A DNA stretch of 64,000 bases from Stutzerimonas azotifigens (GCF_013522725.1 NZ_JAAMRF010000003.1:496001-560000); one strand, 5' to 3'; positions 27,263 through 36,778 are shown, counted from the first letter of the stretch. The notes: generated by a model not told the origin, from the letters alone. Numbers and translations are program-made.

Positions 27263-28174
27263 ATGGACCCACTTTCCGAAGTCGTCAGGTTCCTGCATCC
27301 ACGAGCGGTCTTTGCCAACGTCGTCAGTGGCAAGGGGAATTGGGCTGTGCGTTATTCCCGCTACGGGCTGCCGAGCTTCTGCATCATGCTGGAAGGAAGC
27401 GCGTTGCTGGTGGTCGATGGGCATGAGCCGATCAGCATCAGCGCGGGCGATTTCATCCTGCTGCCGTCGACTCCGGGCTTCATGTTGTCCAGTTTTGCGC
27501 CGGTACCTCCTGTCTACCTGAACCCGCATGACATTGCCGGCGGTAGTGACGAGTTGCGCTATGGCGAACAGGGAGGCGCCCCGGACATGAAGTCACTAGG
27601 CGGCACCTTCCTGTTCGACTGTGTGGATCCGGGGCTGCTGATGTCCCTGCTGCCGGACGTGGTGCATGTGCAAGGCTCGACACGGCTGCAGCAACTGGTG
27701 CAGATGGTGGGCGAAGAGTCTGCGGTCCAGAAACCGGGTAGCGATTTCATGCTTTCGCGGCTCGTCGACCTGTTGCTGGTCGAAGCGATGCGCTCGAAGA
27801 CGACGGAGAGCGCCCCTCCAGGCTTGTTGCGAGGCCTGGGCGATGAGCGTCTGGCTCCGGCGCTTCGGCAAATGCACGCCCATGTGGAGCACCCGTGGAC
27901 TGTCGATCAATTGGGCAAGGCGGCCGCTCTTTCTCGCTCCGCGTTCTTCGAGCGCTTTACGCGCACCGTGGGCGTGGCGCCGATGGAATACCTGCTGGCT
28001 TGGCGCATGCGAGTCGCGCAGGAACTGCTTCGTCGTGATGGCCTGTCGATCTCCGATGTCGCCGAACGTGTGGGGTATGGATCTGCAAGTTCCTTCAGCT
28101 TTGCGTTCAGCAGGCATGTCGGTCAGTCACCCAGCCGATACGCCCGCGGACACAGGTCCAGCCAGTCAGGATGA
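27263..28174 (+). CDS. AraC-family regulator with cupin-type N-terminal domain (paralogue 1)
   Basis: The 303-residue protein has an N-terminal AraC-binding cupin domain (LPSFCIMLEGSALLVVDG, GDFILLPSTPGF). A C-terminal double helix-turn-helix follows (~200-300; VDQLGKAAALSRSAFFERF and VAERVGYGSASSFSFAFSRHVG). Of two adjacent ATGs, 27263 is preferred because the paralogue at 40206-41123 also starts MDPLSD/E. It is divergent from an SDR gene. Regulators of this subgroup are often next to oxidoreductases and respond to small organic ligands. Confidence 0.87.
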   Translation: MDPLSEVVRFLHPRAVFANVVSGKGNWAVRYSRYGLPSFCIMLEGSALLVVDGHEPISISAGDFILLPSTPGFMLSSFAPVPPVYLNPHDIAGGSDELRYGEQGGAPDMKSLGGTFLFDCVDPGLLMSLLPDVVHVQGSTRLQQLVQMVGEESAVQKPGSDFMLSRLVDLLLVEAMRSKTTESAPPGLLRGLGDERLAPALRQMHAHVEHPWTVDQLGKAAALSRSAFFERFTRTVGVAPMEYLLAWRMRVAQELLRRDGLSISDVAERVGYGSASSFSFAFSRHVGQSPSRYARGHRSSQSG

Positions 28175-28292
28175 ACCTGTGCCAGGGCTCTGATTGCGCG
28201 CACCGTTGAACCTGGCGGTTTCTCGGATGCATTCCGCCACCGAGCGGCAGCGGAATTCAGATAAGCGAAGGCGCGGGGTGTGCGCCCGGCGA

Positions 28293-29621
28293 TCAGCCAA
28301 GCGCGACAGCGGGGCGGGACGTAGGCAGCCGGAACATCAGCACGACGCAGGCAGCGGCGACGAAAACCATGCCGTAGGCGATGTACAGCTGGCTCGGATG
28401 CCAGTTGGCGTCGATCAGGTGGCCGGCGACCAGCGGCGAAAGGATCGCCCCGATGCGGCCGATGCCGATGCCCCAACCCACTCCGGTGGCCCTGACCGAG
28501 GCGTCGTAGACCAGCGGAGATGTGGCGTACAGCCCGGCCACGCAGCCGTTGGCGAACAGACCGATCAATGCGCCGATGACGAAGGCGGCAGTCAGGTTCG
28601 ACGTGGTGCCGACGAAGACGGCCAGCAGAATCGCCGTCACGATCATGAACAGCGCCAGGATGTGGTGCAGCTTGAAGCGAGCTGAGGCGAGGCCGAGCAG
28701 AGTGGAGCCGAAGATGCCGCCGACGCTCAGCAGCACACCCCCGGTGACGCCTTGTTCGGCCGAAAGTCCGGCGGACACGAGCAGTTTTGGCGTCCAGCTC
28801 ATGACGAAGTAGAAGCCGAACATCACCAGGAAAAAGGCGGCCCACAGCAGCAGCGTGCTGCTCAGCAGATCCGGCGCAAACAGCCGCTTGAAGGTCGCGC
28901 TGGCGGTGGACGGCCCTTCCTCACTGGCGACGGGCATCGAGCCAAGTGGCGCCTGGCCCAGGCGCAGGGCCAGCTTGTTGAGGCGTGCCAGGGCGTTGGC
29001 AGGGCGCCGGGAGACCAGGTAGTCGATGGACTCAGGCAGGCAGAGGATCGTCAGCGGGATGGCGGCGAGGGTCGCCACGCCGCCGAACAGGAACACCGAG
29101 CGCCAGCCGAACTGCCCCAGCAGGTAGACCGCGATCATGCCGCCAAAGGTGGCGCCCAGTGCGTAGCCGGTCGATTGAAGGCTCACCGCCAGGCCGCGCC
29201 AGCGTTTGTTCGAGTACTCGCTGGCAATGACGTTGCTGCTGGCCAGGATGCCGCCGATTCCCAGACCGGTGACCATGCGCAGCAGGCCCAGCTGGGTCGG
29301 GCTCTGGCTGTAGGCGGCCATGACCATGCTGGTGCCGGAAAGGGCGAGGCAGAACAGGATCAGCGGGCGGCGTCCGAAGCGATCGGCCCAGGGCGCGATG
29401 AACAACGAGCCTCCGGCCATGCCGAATAGCCCGGCGCTGAGGAGCATGCCGATTTCCGATCCGCTCAGGTTCCACTCGGCAGACACCGAGGCCGCGGTGA
29501 ATGCCATGACCAGAACATCGAAGCCGTCGATCATGTTCAGCACGATGCAGATACCGATGGCGGTCCATTGGAAGCGGTTCATCGAACCGGCATCCACGGC
29601 GTTACGCAATGGGTTGTTCAT
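28293..29621 (-). CDS. MFS aromatic-acid:H+ symporter, probable vanillate/protocatechuate importer
   Basis: The 442-residue MFS protein has 12 hydrophobic segments. The AAHS family pattern is clear: FQWTAIGICIVLNMIDGFDVLVMAFTA at TM1 (with the DGFD motif) and DRFGRRP in the loop after TM2. It belongs with PcaK/VanK-type carriers. The start at 29621 (minus strand) has GGAGA upstream; an upstream GTG-type extension is rejected. A VanR-like operator half 146 bases upstream and the neighbouring vanAB genes point to vanillate or a related aromatic acid as substrate. Confidence 0.85.
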   Translation of the reverse strand: MNNPLRNAVDAGSMNRFQWTAIGICIVLNMIDGFDVLVMAFTAASVSAEWNLSGSEIGMLLSAGLFGMAGGSLFIAPWADRFGRRPLILFCLALSGTSMVMAAYSQSPTQLGLLRMVTGLGIGGILASSNVIASEYSNKRWRGLAVSLQSTGYALGATFGGMIAVYLLGQFGWRSVFLFGGVATLAAIPLTILCLPESIDYLVSRRPANALARLNKLALRLGQAPLGSMPVASEEGPSTASATFKRLFAPDLLSSTLLLWAAFFLVMFGFYFVMSWTPKLLVSAGLSAEQGVTGGVLLSVGGIFGSTLLGLASARFKLHHILALFMIVTAILLAVFVGTTSNLTAAFVIGALIGLFANGCVAGLYATSPLVYDASVRATGVGWGIGIGRIGAILSPLVAGHLIDANWHPSQLYIAYGMVFVAAACVVLMFRLPTSRPAVALG

Positions 29622-29766
29622 GGGCAGGTTCTCCGTCAGTGCGTCGAGTCGAGCGAGCGACGGGGAGAGGCCTTGGGTGCGGGTGGGTAGGCGACAGCGG
29701 AGGCATGACACGGCATGACGATGATCCTCGTAATTATTTTTGTATAAGCGAGGCTAACTTTTCACT

Positions 29767-29778
29767 AATGGATCCAGT
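29767..29778 (-). promoter_or_regulatory. VanR-like operator before the aromatic-acid transporter gene
   Basis: AATGGATCCAGT contains the palindromic core TGGATCCA (29769-29776) shared with the perfect operator before vanA. It lies between the vanR stop and the transporter start. Confidence 0.6.
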
Positions 29779-29820
29779 GATCAATAAGCGAAAGCGACAT
29801 TCGTTCGGTAATCGAACAAA

Positions 29821-30525
29821 TCATTTCCTGAGGATGACGACCTGATCTTTGTGCGGCGCGCTGAGCATTTCCCGATAGCGCAGGGTGACGTTGGCGTGCT
29901 CGCGCATGATCAGTTCGGCCCGAGCCCCCTGACCGTGGACCAGCGCGTCGACCACGGTGTGGTGCTGCATGTGGGCGAAGTTGAAGCGGCGAAATTCGCG
30001 TGTCAGGTCGCTGAGGTTCACCGCCAGTGCGCTGACCGAAGCGAACGGCAGGTTCTCGTTTCTGACCAGGGTCACGGCAATTGCCGGATTGCCGCTGGCT
30101 TCGAGCAGAAGCTGGTGAAAGCGCAGGTTGATGTCGTGATAGACCTCCAGATCCTCTTCGGTGACATAACCCTTGGCGAATAGCGCGTCGCCATCATCCA
30201 GGCACTTTTCCAGAGCCGCCCGGATGTCCGGCGATAGACCCCTTTCGGCGGCCTGGCGCGCGGCCAGGCCTTCAAGCACTCCGCGGATCTCGACAGCGCC
30301 CGCGATCTCGTCGGGGCTGACCGCGCGCACGACGTAGCCACGTGCTCCAGCCTTGCTCAGCAGCCCCTCCTGCTCGAGCGTGCGAAAGGCGATGCGCACC
30401 GGCATGCGGGAGACGCCAAGCGACTCGGCGGTAGGAATCTCGGCGAGGCGCTCTCCTGCTGGAAGCTCGCCCGAGGCGATCATCTTGCGCAGGGTGATCA
30501 GTACATGCTGGCCGGGTTTGCTCAT
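29821..30525 (-). CDS. vanR: GntR/FCD-family repressor VanR
   Basis: The 234-residue protein has an N-terminal GntR winged helix (IASGELPAGERLAEIPTAES, MPVRIAFRTLEQEGLL) and a helical FCD effector domain (~85-215). It is divergent from vanAB, and the region between them holds ATTGGATCCAAT, the operator known for VanR proteins. VanR represses vanillate genes and is released by vanillate. The start at 30525 is chosen over 30564 because it begins directly at the winged-helix domain. Confidence 0.88.
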   Translation of the reverse strand: MSKPGQHVLITLRKMIASGELPAGERLAEIPTAESLGVSRMPVRIAFRTLEQEGLLSKAGARGYVVRAVSPDEIAGAVEIRGVLEGLAARQAAERGLSPDIRAALEKCLDDGDALFAKGYVTEEDLEVYHDINLRFHQLLLEASGNPAIAVTLVRNENLPFASVSALAVNLSDLTREFRRFNFAHMQHHTVVDALVHGQGARAELIMREHANVTLRYREMLSAPHKDQVVILRK

Positions 30526-30642
30526 GACGTGGCGTCTGCCGTGCAGAGGGAAAGGAGGCCGCATTCTAACCCAGTCATCCCCAGCCGCTCGTCGACGGAG
30601 GCTGGGTCGAGTGGTTGACGGGGAAGTTTTTCTCCGGGCTTA

Positions 30643-30654
30643 ATTGGATCCAAT
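30643..30654 (+). promoter_or_regulatory. VanR operator before vanA
   Basis: ATTGGATCCAAT is a perfect 12-bp palindrome 32 bases before the vanA start. It is identical to the VanO half-operator characterised for vanillate repressors of the VanR family. Confidence 0.85.
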
Positions 30655-30686
30655 ACAACGATAACAAAGCCCGATAGGAGGCCGTG

Positions 30687-31757
30687 ATGTTCCCCAAGAA
30701 TGCTTGGTATGTCGCCTGTACCCCCGACGAAATCGACAGCAAACCGCTAGGCCGAATGATCTGCGGTGAACGCATCGTCTTCTATCGAGGCCATCAGGGA
30801 CGTGTCGCGGCGGTGGAAGACTTCTGCCCGCACCGCGGCGCGCCCCTGTCGCTGGGATACGTAGAGGACGGCAATCTGGTGTGCGGCTATCACGGCCTGG
30901 TCATGGGCTGCGACGGCAGCGTCGTCTCCATGCCCGGCCAGCGTGTGCGCGGATTCCCATGCAACAAGCGTTTCGCGGTGGAAGAGCGCTACGGCTTCAT
31001 CTGGGTTTGGCCTGGCGATCAGGAAAAGGCCGACCCGGCCAGCATTCATCATCTGGAATGGGCCGACAGCCCCGACTGGGCTTATGGCGGTGGGCTGTTC
31101 CACATCGGCTGCGACTACCGGCTGATGATCGATAACCTCATGGACCTGACCCACGAAACCTATGTCCATGCCTCGAGCATTGGCCAGAAGGAAATCGACG
31201 AGGCGGCGCCCAAGACCACAGTGGACGGCGACACCGTCACCACCGCCCGGCACATGGAAAACATCATGGCGCCGCCGTTCTGGCAGATGGCGTTGCGCGG
31301 CAACAACCTCGCCGACGACGTGCCCGTGGACCGCTGGCAGATCTGCCGCTTCAGCCCGCCGAGCCACGTATTGATCGAAGTGGGCGTCGCCCATGCCGGC
31401 CACGGCGGCTATGACGCCGATCCGAAGTACAAGGCGTCGAGCATCGTGGTGGACTTCATCACCCCCGAGACCGAGACCTCGATCTGGTACTTCTGGGGCA
31501 TGGCGCGCAGCTTCAACCCGCAGGATCAGGCGCTGACCGAGTCGATCCGTGAGGGCCAGGGCAAGATATTCTCGGAAGACCTGGAGATGCTCGAGCGTCA
31601 GCAGCGCAACCTGCTGGCCTATCCCGATCGCACCCTGCTCAAGCTCAACATCGATGCCGGGGGCGTCCAGGCGCGCAAGATTCTCGACCGGCTCATCGCC
31701 GCCGAATCCGAACCCGATGTCGTGCCGGTGAAGATCGTGGGTGGAGGTGCGGCATGA
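30687..31757 (+). CDS. vanA: Vanillate O-demethylase oxygenase subunit VanA
   Basis: The 356-residue Rieske non-heme iron oxygenase demethylates vanillate to protocatechuate and formaldehyde. The Rieske ligands are Cys47, His49, Cys66 and His69 ([13 protein letters not shown]). The catalytic iron site is in [18 protein letters not shown] sits 6 bases before ATG 30687; a GTG one codon earlier is less likely. ATGA overlap with vanB. Confidence 0.94.
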   Translation: MFPKNAWYVACTPDEIDSKPLGRMICGERIVFYRGHQGRVAAVEDFCPHRGAPLSLGYVEDGNLVCGYHGLVMGCDGSVVSMPGQRVRGFPCNKRFAVEERYGFIWVWPGDQEKADPASIHHLEWADSPDWAYGGGLFHIGCDYRLMIDNLMDLTHETYVHASSIGQKEIDEAAPKTTVDGDTVTTARHMENIMAPPFWQMALRGNNLADDVPVDRWQICRFSPPSHVLIEVGVAHAGHGGYDADPKYKASSIVVDFITPETETSIWYFWGMARSFNPQDQALTESIREGQGKIFSEDLEMLERQQRNLLAYPDRTLLKLNIDAGGVQARKILDRLIAAESEPDVVPVKIVGGGAA

Positions 31758-32704
31758 TCACCGTCAGGGTCGCCGCGTGCAGGCAGGAAGCGCTGGATAT
31801 CGTCGGCATCGAGTTGGTTCGTGAAGACGGCGCGCCATTGCCGGCCTTCAGTGCAGGCTCCCACATCGACGTGCATTTGCCAGATGGGCTGATCCGCCAG
31901 TACTCGCTGTGCAACCACCCGGACGAGTCCCATCGCTACCAGATCGGCGTGTTGAAGGATCCCGCGTCGCGCGGTGGCTCCGAAGCCATCCACGCGCTGA
32001 CCGAAGGCACCGAGCTGCAGATCAGCGAACCCCGCAACTTGTTTCCCCTGGCGCATGAGGCGCGACGAAGCCTGCTGTTCGCCGGGGGCATCGGCATCAC
32101 GCCGATCCTTTGCATGGCCGAGCGACTGGCCCACATGGGCGGCGATTTCGAGCTGCACTACTGCGCGCGCTCCGCCGAGCGCGCGGCCTTCGTCGAGCGG
32201 CTACGCCAGGCCTCCTTCAGCGACCGCGTGCACTTCCATTTCGACGACGGCAACGGTGGCGAGCCGCTGGACGCATCGGCGCTGTTGTCCGAGCCGGCCG
32301 AGGGCACGCACCTGTACGTCTGCGGCCCTGGCGGTTTCATGGACCACGTGCTGGGCACGGCGAAGGCGCAGGGTTGGGACGAAGCGAACCTGCACCGGGA
32401 GTACTTCAGCGCAGCGCCCACCGCCCAGGCGGACGACGGCAGTTTCGAAATCCAGCTGAGCAGCAGTGGGCAGGTGTTTCAGGTGCCTGCTGACCAGAGC
32501 GTCGCCCAGGTGCTGGAAGCGGCAGGCGTCATCGTGCCGCTGTCCTGCGAACAGGGCATCTGCGGCACCTGCCTGACCCGTGTGCTGGAGGGCGAACCGG
32601 ATCACCGCGACCTGTTCATGACCGAGGCGGAACAGGCAGCGAACGACCAGTTCACCCCCTGCTGCTCTCGGTCGAAGAGTGCGAGGCTTGTGCTGGATCT
32701 TTAA
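31754..32704 (+). CDS. vanB: Vanillate O-demethylase reductase subunit VanB
   Basis: The 316-residue reductase passes electrons from NAD(P)H to VanA. In order it has a flavin-binding domain ([12 protein letters not shown]), an NAD-binding domain ([13 protein letters not shown]), and a C-terminal plant-type [2Fe-2S] domain with Cys265, Cys270 and Cys273 (CEQGICGTC) and a final Cys near residue 303. This is the phthalate-dioxygenase-reductase layout. It is translationally coupled to vanA. Confidence 0.94.
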   Translation: MITVRVAACRQEALDIVGIELVREDGAPLPAFSAGSHIDVHLPDGLIRQYSLCNHPDESHRYQIGVLKDPASRGGSEAIHALTEGTELQISEPRNLFPLAHEARRSLLFAGGIGITPILCMAERLAHMGGDFELHYCARSAERAAFVERLRQASFSDRVHFHFDDGNGGEPLDASALLSEPAEGTHLYVCGPGGFMDHVLGTAKAQGWDEANLHREYFSAAPTAQADDGSFEIQLSSSGQVFQVPADQSVAQVLEAAGVIVPLSCEQGICGTCLTRVLEGEPDHRDLFMTEAEQAANDQFTPCCSRSKSARLVLDL

Positions 32705-33017
32705 CGGATTCGGTATGCACCTGTTAAGAGAAGCGTATTCATGAGCACGCCGGCGGTTCCGCAGCTGGCGCTCTCTGGGCCAGATGCGCAAAGGCAGGTG
32801 ATTTAGTGCGCAACAGAGCCGGGCTACCTGGCGCGTGACGGTTTTAAAAGCTTTGGCCACCGCCCGGCACTGGGATGCGCTAATACTGATCCGCACAGCC
32901 GGGCTCACTGCCAGCGAGCAGACGGCGAAATTTCTTGATTCGCCAAGAGTTCACCAAAGCAGAAATTCGATCAGCTAAACGGTTCGAGCTAAAGAGCGCT
33001 TGCTTGGCGATGCAGGG
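32705..33017. other. Intergenic stretch after vanB
   Basis: No supported gene is visible. A 21-codon frame (32741-32806) and a ~50-codon frame around 32815-32978 lack ribosome sites and family features. The region separates vanAB from the convergent tetR gene and marks the left edge of the accessory stretch. No terminator of standard form was found. Confidence 0.45.
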
Positions 33018-33629
33018 TTAAAGCTCTGTTCTCAAACTGTCGAAGGCGTCCCGCAGGAACTTGGCCGCCGGCTTTCGCGGGCCGGTCTGCTCTCGCCATG
33101 ACGACAGCGCGACTCGCATCGCACCGATGGACACCATGGCCACCATCCGCAGCGCCGGACGGCGCTCGGGCTGTCGCCAGACCTCGCACAGTGCGTTGAA
33201 GAGCGACCGCTCCTGTTCCGCATAGTGTGCCTGCTTGCGCACAAGCAGCGTTTCGCTCGACATCATCAGATTGTCGATAGCGATCATCTCCTCGCTCGTA
33301 TAGCGCTCGATGCGCTTCACCATCACATTACGAACGGCATCAAGCGGCGGTACGTCGGGCGATGTCTTCAGCAGATCGGCAATCAGCATGGCCGAATCGG
33401 CATCCAGTCCGAACAAGATGATGTCGTCCTTCGACTTGAAGTACGAGAAGAAGGTGCGGCGCGAGATGCCGGCGGCTGCCGCGATGTCGTCCAGCGTTGT
33501 GCCGTGGTAGCCGTTGGCGAGGAACAAGCTCAACGCGGCTTCGGCGATGCGCTGGCGTGTTTCGCGGCGCTTGCGTTCGCGCAAGCCTTCTGAAGGTGCG
33601 ATGCCTGAACTGGCAGGAATTTCCGACAT
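33018..33629 (-). CDS. TetR-family transcriptional regulator
   Basis: The 203-residue protein has an N-terminal TetR helix-turn-helix (RQRIAEAALSLFLANGYHGTTLDDIAAAAGISRRTFFSYFKSKD, residues ~22-65). The helical ligand-binding domain behind it is not assignable to a known ligand. The start at 33629 is preferred: longer versions beginning at 33665 or 33677 would put the tandem operators inside the coding region. It is divergent from an exported SDR gene, the most likely target. Confidence 0.85.
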   Translation of the reverse strand: MSEIPASSGIAPSEGLRERKRRETRQRIAEAALSLFLANGYHGTTLDDIAAAAGISRRTFFSYFKSKDDIILFGLDADSAMLIADLLKTSPDVPPLDAVRNVMVKRIERYTSEEMIAIDNLMMSSETLLVRKQAHYAEQERSLFNALCEVWRQPERRPALRMVAMVSIGAMRVALSSWREQTGPRKPAAKFLRDAFDSLRTEL

Positions 33630-33651
33630 TTTAAATGGCCTATTGCGTGTC

Positions 33652-33684
33652 TGCACTGAGTGCATTAGATTTGGCACTCAGTGC
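33652..33684. promoter_or_regulatory. Tandem palindromic operators between tetR and the SDR gene
   Basis: TGCACTGAGTGCA (centre 33658) and GCACTCAGTGC (centre 33679) are each palindromic around one base, and together form a 13-bp inverted repeat (33651-33663 / 33674-33686). The centres are 21 bp apart, two helical turns, as expected for two TetR dimers on one DNA face. Confidence 0.75.
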
Positions 33685-33734
33685 AGATATTTATGCATCT
33701 AGCTTACGTTCCTTTCCCCAGCAAGGCAAAGACC

Positions 33735-34832
33735 ATGGCTAACTGGACAGATTCCAATACCCACTCTTGGCGCTCCCGCACTGCGGTTGCCACTGGAACG
33801 GCGACCTTAGATTCTAAGGCGCGGCATGCGTACTCCCGGTGGCGAACCTGCCTCGCCACCCTCGGTTTACTAGTGATCTCTGCAAGTGCCTCGGGCGGTT
33901 CGATTGATCAGAGCCCGCCCAAACCCGATTGGAGCGCTGCCGACATGCCTTCTCAGAAGGGGCGCATCTTCCTCGTCACGGGCGGCACGAGCGGCATCGG
34001 GTACGAAAGCGCCAAAGCCCTGGCCGGCGCAGGTGCGCAGGTCGTGATCGCGGCGCGCAATTCGAAGCAAGGCGAGGAAGCGATCACGAGCATCCGCCAG
34101 CAAACGCCCGACGCGCGCTTGCGCTTCGAGTCGCTCGACTTGGCTGACCTGTCGTCGGTCCGCGCGCTGAGTGAGCGCCTCAATGCGACGCTCCCCCGTC
34201 TCGACGGCCTGATCAACAATGCGGGAATCATGGAACCGCCGGAACGCGGTACATCGGCGGACGGGTTCGAAATGCAATTTGCCGTCAACTACCTGGGCCA
34301 CTTCGCCTTGACCGCAGAGCTACTGCCGTTGTTGCAAAGGGCCGATTCGCCCCGCGTCGTCACGTTGTCCAGCATAGCCGCCGCCCGCGGCGGTGCCATC
34401 CACTTCCAGGATATGCAATTCGAGCAAGACTACGATCCAATGGCTGCCTATAGCCAATCGAAGCTGGCCTGCCTGATGTTTGCTCGGGAACTGCAACGGC
34501 GCAGCGATGCACGAGGTTGGGGCATACAGAGCCTTGCATCTCATCCGGGAGTCTCGCGCACCAACCTGTTGGCCAATCGCGGCGGCGTTTCGGGGTTCGT
34601 TCGTCGCAACCTGCCGTTTCTGTTCCAGCCGGCCGCGCAGGGCGCGTTGCCGACGCTATATGCCGCCACCGCGGTGGAGGCACAAGGCGGAACCTACTAC
34701 GGGCCTACGGGCATGATGGAAGTGCGCGGCCCGCTCGGCCTCGCCAAGGTACCCCCCGCTGCCACGGATGCCGACACGGCCTCGCGCCTTTGGGCGATCA
34801 GCGAGGAGCTCAGCGGCACGCGGTTCCCTTAG
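33735..34832 (+). CDS. Exported or membrane-anchored SDR, retinol-dehydrogenase-like (paralogue 1)
   Basis: The 365-residue protein has an SDR domain starting near residue 78 with RIFLVTGGTSGIGYE. NNAG, TLSSIAAARGG and YSQSK complete the cofactor and catalytic set. Ahead of it is a long N-region with a hydrophobic stretch CLATLGLLVISASASGG (~46-62) that looks like a signal peptide or anchor. ATG 33735 is used because AAGG lies 8 bases upstream; GTG 33681 would overlap the operators. It is highly similar to the SDR at 36873-37931, with both sharing DMPSQKGRIFLVTGG. Substrate unknown; TetR control is likely. Confidence 0.82.
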   Translation: MANWTDSNTHSWRSRTAVATGTATLDSKARHAYSRWRTCLATLGLLVISASASGGSIDQSPPKPDWSAADMPSQKGRIFLVTGGTSGIGYESAKALAGAGAQVVIAARNSKQGEEAITSIRQQTPDARLRFESLDLADLSSVRALSERLNATLPRLDGLINNAGIMEPPERGTSADGFEMQFAVNYLGHFALTAELLPLLQRADSPRVVTLSSIAAARGGAIHFQDMQFEQDYDPMAAYSQSKLACLMFARELQRRSDARGWGIQSLASHPGVSRTNLLANRGGVSGFVRRNLPFLFQPAAQGALPTLYAATAVEAQGGTYYGPTGMMEVRGPLGLAKVPPAATDADTASRLWAISEELSGTRFP

Positions 34833-34941
34833 CGCCCTCGCTGATTGATCGCTCGCCTCTGCTCCCTTCGCGACTGGCGACCGACCCGATCCCCACTCTC
34901 GTTTCCGGCGCCGACGTGTTCCGGTACAGGAGCTTATTCCC

Positions 34942-36348
34942 ATGAGCCGAACCACGACACCCGTCCCGCGCCGTCCCCGCATGCTGCAAGCCCTACTCAA
35001 TCTTCGTCGCGAGGAGGTCGGGCCGGTGCTGATCGCGGCCCTGTTTTTCTTTTTCGTACTGACCGCGCTGATGCTGCTGCGGCCGGCGCGCGACGCCTTG
35101 GGGATGGAGCGTGGCATCGAGAGCATCCGCTGGCTGTTCATCGGCACAGCAGTTTTCACGTTGGCGGTGAACCCGTTGTTCGGTTGGTTGGTCAGCCGCC
35201 TGCGGCGGCTGCAGTTCATCGGCACGACCTACGGATTCTTCGTGCTGAGTCTGGTGGGTTTCTGGGCTTTACTGATGTTCGCTCCCGACTCTGTGGGCCA
35301 GCGCAGCGGCCAGGTGTTCTTCGTCTGGTACAGCGTGTTCAACCTATTCGCGACCATGGTGTTCTGGGCGTTGCTGGCCGACCGCTTCACCAGCGATCAG
35401 GGCAAACGCTTCTTCGCCCTGATCTCGGTCGGCGGCACGCTCGGTGCGATTTTCGGACCGTGGCTCACGTCGCAATTGGCCCGGCCGCTGGGTACACCTA
35501 ACCTGCTTCTTGTTGCGTGCGGATTCCTGTTGCTGGCGCTTGCCATGGCCTGGCTTCTGGTTCGAGCGGCGCCGGACCGGGCGCCTAGCGACACATCCGT
35601 TGAGACGACCGGTTTCGCGAGCGAGGGCGAGCGAATCGGCGGCAGCGCCTGGTCGGGCTTGCGCGCGGTGTTCCGGTCTCCCTACCTGACCGGCATCGCC
35701 GGTTACATCCTGCTGATGACCGTGGTGGCGACGCTCGTCTATTTCACCCGCCTGCAGATGGTCGCGCAAGTGACCGACGACACCGATGCGCGCACAGCGA
35801 TCTTCGGCAACATCGACATGTGGACGCAGGTCGCGGTGCTGGTCCTGCAACTCACCCTGACCGGAAATATCATCAAGCGCTTCGGCCTCGGCGTGGCATT
35901 GGCGATCCTGCCGGCGGCCACCGCGCTCGGCTTCATCGGCCTGGCGGTCTACGGTTCGTTCGTGGTGCTGATCCTGCTCGAAGCTACCAACCGCGCCGTA
36001 CAACGCGGCATCACCCGGCCTGCGCGGGAAGCTTTGTTCACCGTGGTCAGTCGCGAGGAGAAATACAAGGCCAAGGCCTTCATAGATACCTTCATCTACC
36101 GCGCCGGGGACGTCGTAGGCGCACAGACCGAAGGCGCGTTCGGAAGGCTGGGACTGGCAATGGGCGCACTGATCGGCGCTGTCTTGCCGCTGGCGCTGAT
36201 CTGGGTCGCACTGGCCATCTGGCTGGGGCGCGCGCAAGCACGGCGCGTGGAGCAGCTTACGGCGCCCGCCGCGCCTGCGGCATCCGACGGTGCGCAGTTC
36301 GGCCCTGGTCCGCCCGTGGCGCGAGCGCGGACTAGGGCCGCGCGATAG
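34942..36348 (+). CDS. NTP/NDP-exchange-type MFS membrane transporter
   Basis: The 468-residue polytopic protein has about 12 hydrophobic segments. The opening EEVGPVLIAALFFFFVLTAL and LMLLRPARDALGME resembles bacterial proteins annotated as NTP/NDP exchange (Tlc/Npt-like) transporters, although many in free-living bacteria have no proven substrate. AGGAG lies 9 bases upstream of the ATG. The C-terminal 35 residues are Ala/Pro/Arg-rich and cytoplasmic. It sits between the two exported SDR genes, 109 bases after the first. Confidence 0.72.
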   Translation: MSRTTTPVPRRPRMLQALLNLRREEVGPVLIAALFFFFVLTALMLLRPARDALGMERGIESIRWLFIGTAVFTLAVNPLFGWLVSRLRRLQFIGTTYGFFVLSLVGFWALLMFAPDSVGQRSGQVFFVWYSVFNLFATMVFWALLADRFTSDQGKRFFALISVGGTLGAIFGPWLTSQLARPLGTPNLLLVACGFLLLALAMAWLLVRAAPDRAPSDTSVETTGFASEGERIGGSAWSGLRAVFRSPYLTGIAGYILLMTVVATLVYFTRLQMVAQVTDDTDARTAIFGNIDMWTQVAVLVLQLTLTGNIIKRFGLGVALAILPAATALGFIGLAVYGSFVVLILLEATNRAVQRGITRPAREALFTVVSREEKYKAKAFIDTFIYRAGDVVGAQTEGAFGRLGLAMGALIGAVLPLALIWVALAIWLGRAQARRVEQLTAPAAPAASDGAQFGPGPPVARARTRAAR

Positions 36349-36392
36349 ATGCGACCCCAAGCCTTCTGCATACCAAGGTAGGAAACCAACCC

Positions 36393-36416
36393 ATGGCTAT
36401 TGGAACCACGAGATGA
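36393..36416 (+). CDS. Seven-residue mini-frame overlapping the lipoprotein start
   Basis: AGGTAGGA precedes ATG 36393, which opens MAIGTTR and stops at TGA 36414-36416. This overlaps the next start as ATGA. The ribosome site is better than that of the lipoprotein itself, so translation of this mini-frame could feed the downstream gene. It may equally be chance. Confidence 0.3.
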   Translation: MAIGTTR

Positions 36417-36778
36417 ACCTGTCTGCACGAACACTTACCAAGCTCGCTCGTCCTGCCGACGCGAGGACGAAGTTACCAGTCCGATTCTCGGCCTTGCTGG
36501 TGGTTCCTGTGCTCTTGACTGCTTGCGCTCAGGCTCCCAAGAGCACGGTGGACGAGCCGCAGTTCGGAACACTGTCTTGCGCAGAGTTGGCCCAGCAAGC
36601 AGAGGAGGGAAGTGCGTCGAAGGCTGTCGCAGATCAGGCCAAGAGTGATTCCTGGCGCGCTGTTGTGCCCTTCATCGTGGCAGCCCGCTACGGTCAAGCG
36701 GCCTTTGCCTCCAGTGAGGCGGAAAAGCGTTTGGCTTTGCTTACGCAGCAGTCAACCCGGCTGGGTTGTGTTCTTTGA
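36413..36778 (+). CDS. Small lipoprotein of unknown function
   Basis: The 121-residue protein has a basic N-region followed by the hydrophobic FSALLVVPVLLTAC (lipobox LTAC at about residues 34-37). It would be lipidated at that cysteine and exported. The mature part is short, polar and has two further cysteines (LSCAELA and the penultimate-region RLGCVL) that could pair. No family is recognised. The spacing to the flanking genes suggests it belongs to the transporter/SDR unit. Confidence 0.7.
   Translation: MNLSARTLTKLARPADARTKLPVRFSALLVVPVLLTACAQAPKSTVDEPQFGTLSCAELAQQAEEGSASKAVADQAKSDSWRAVVPFIVAARYGQAAFASSEAEKRLALLTQQSTRLGCVL

Noticed and set aside
32815-32978. Open frame of about 50 codons between vanB and tetR
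   Set aside because: No start codon with a ribosome site and no recognisable family; length is compatible with chance in this composition.
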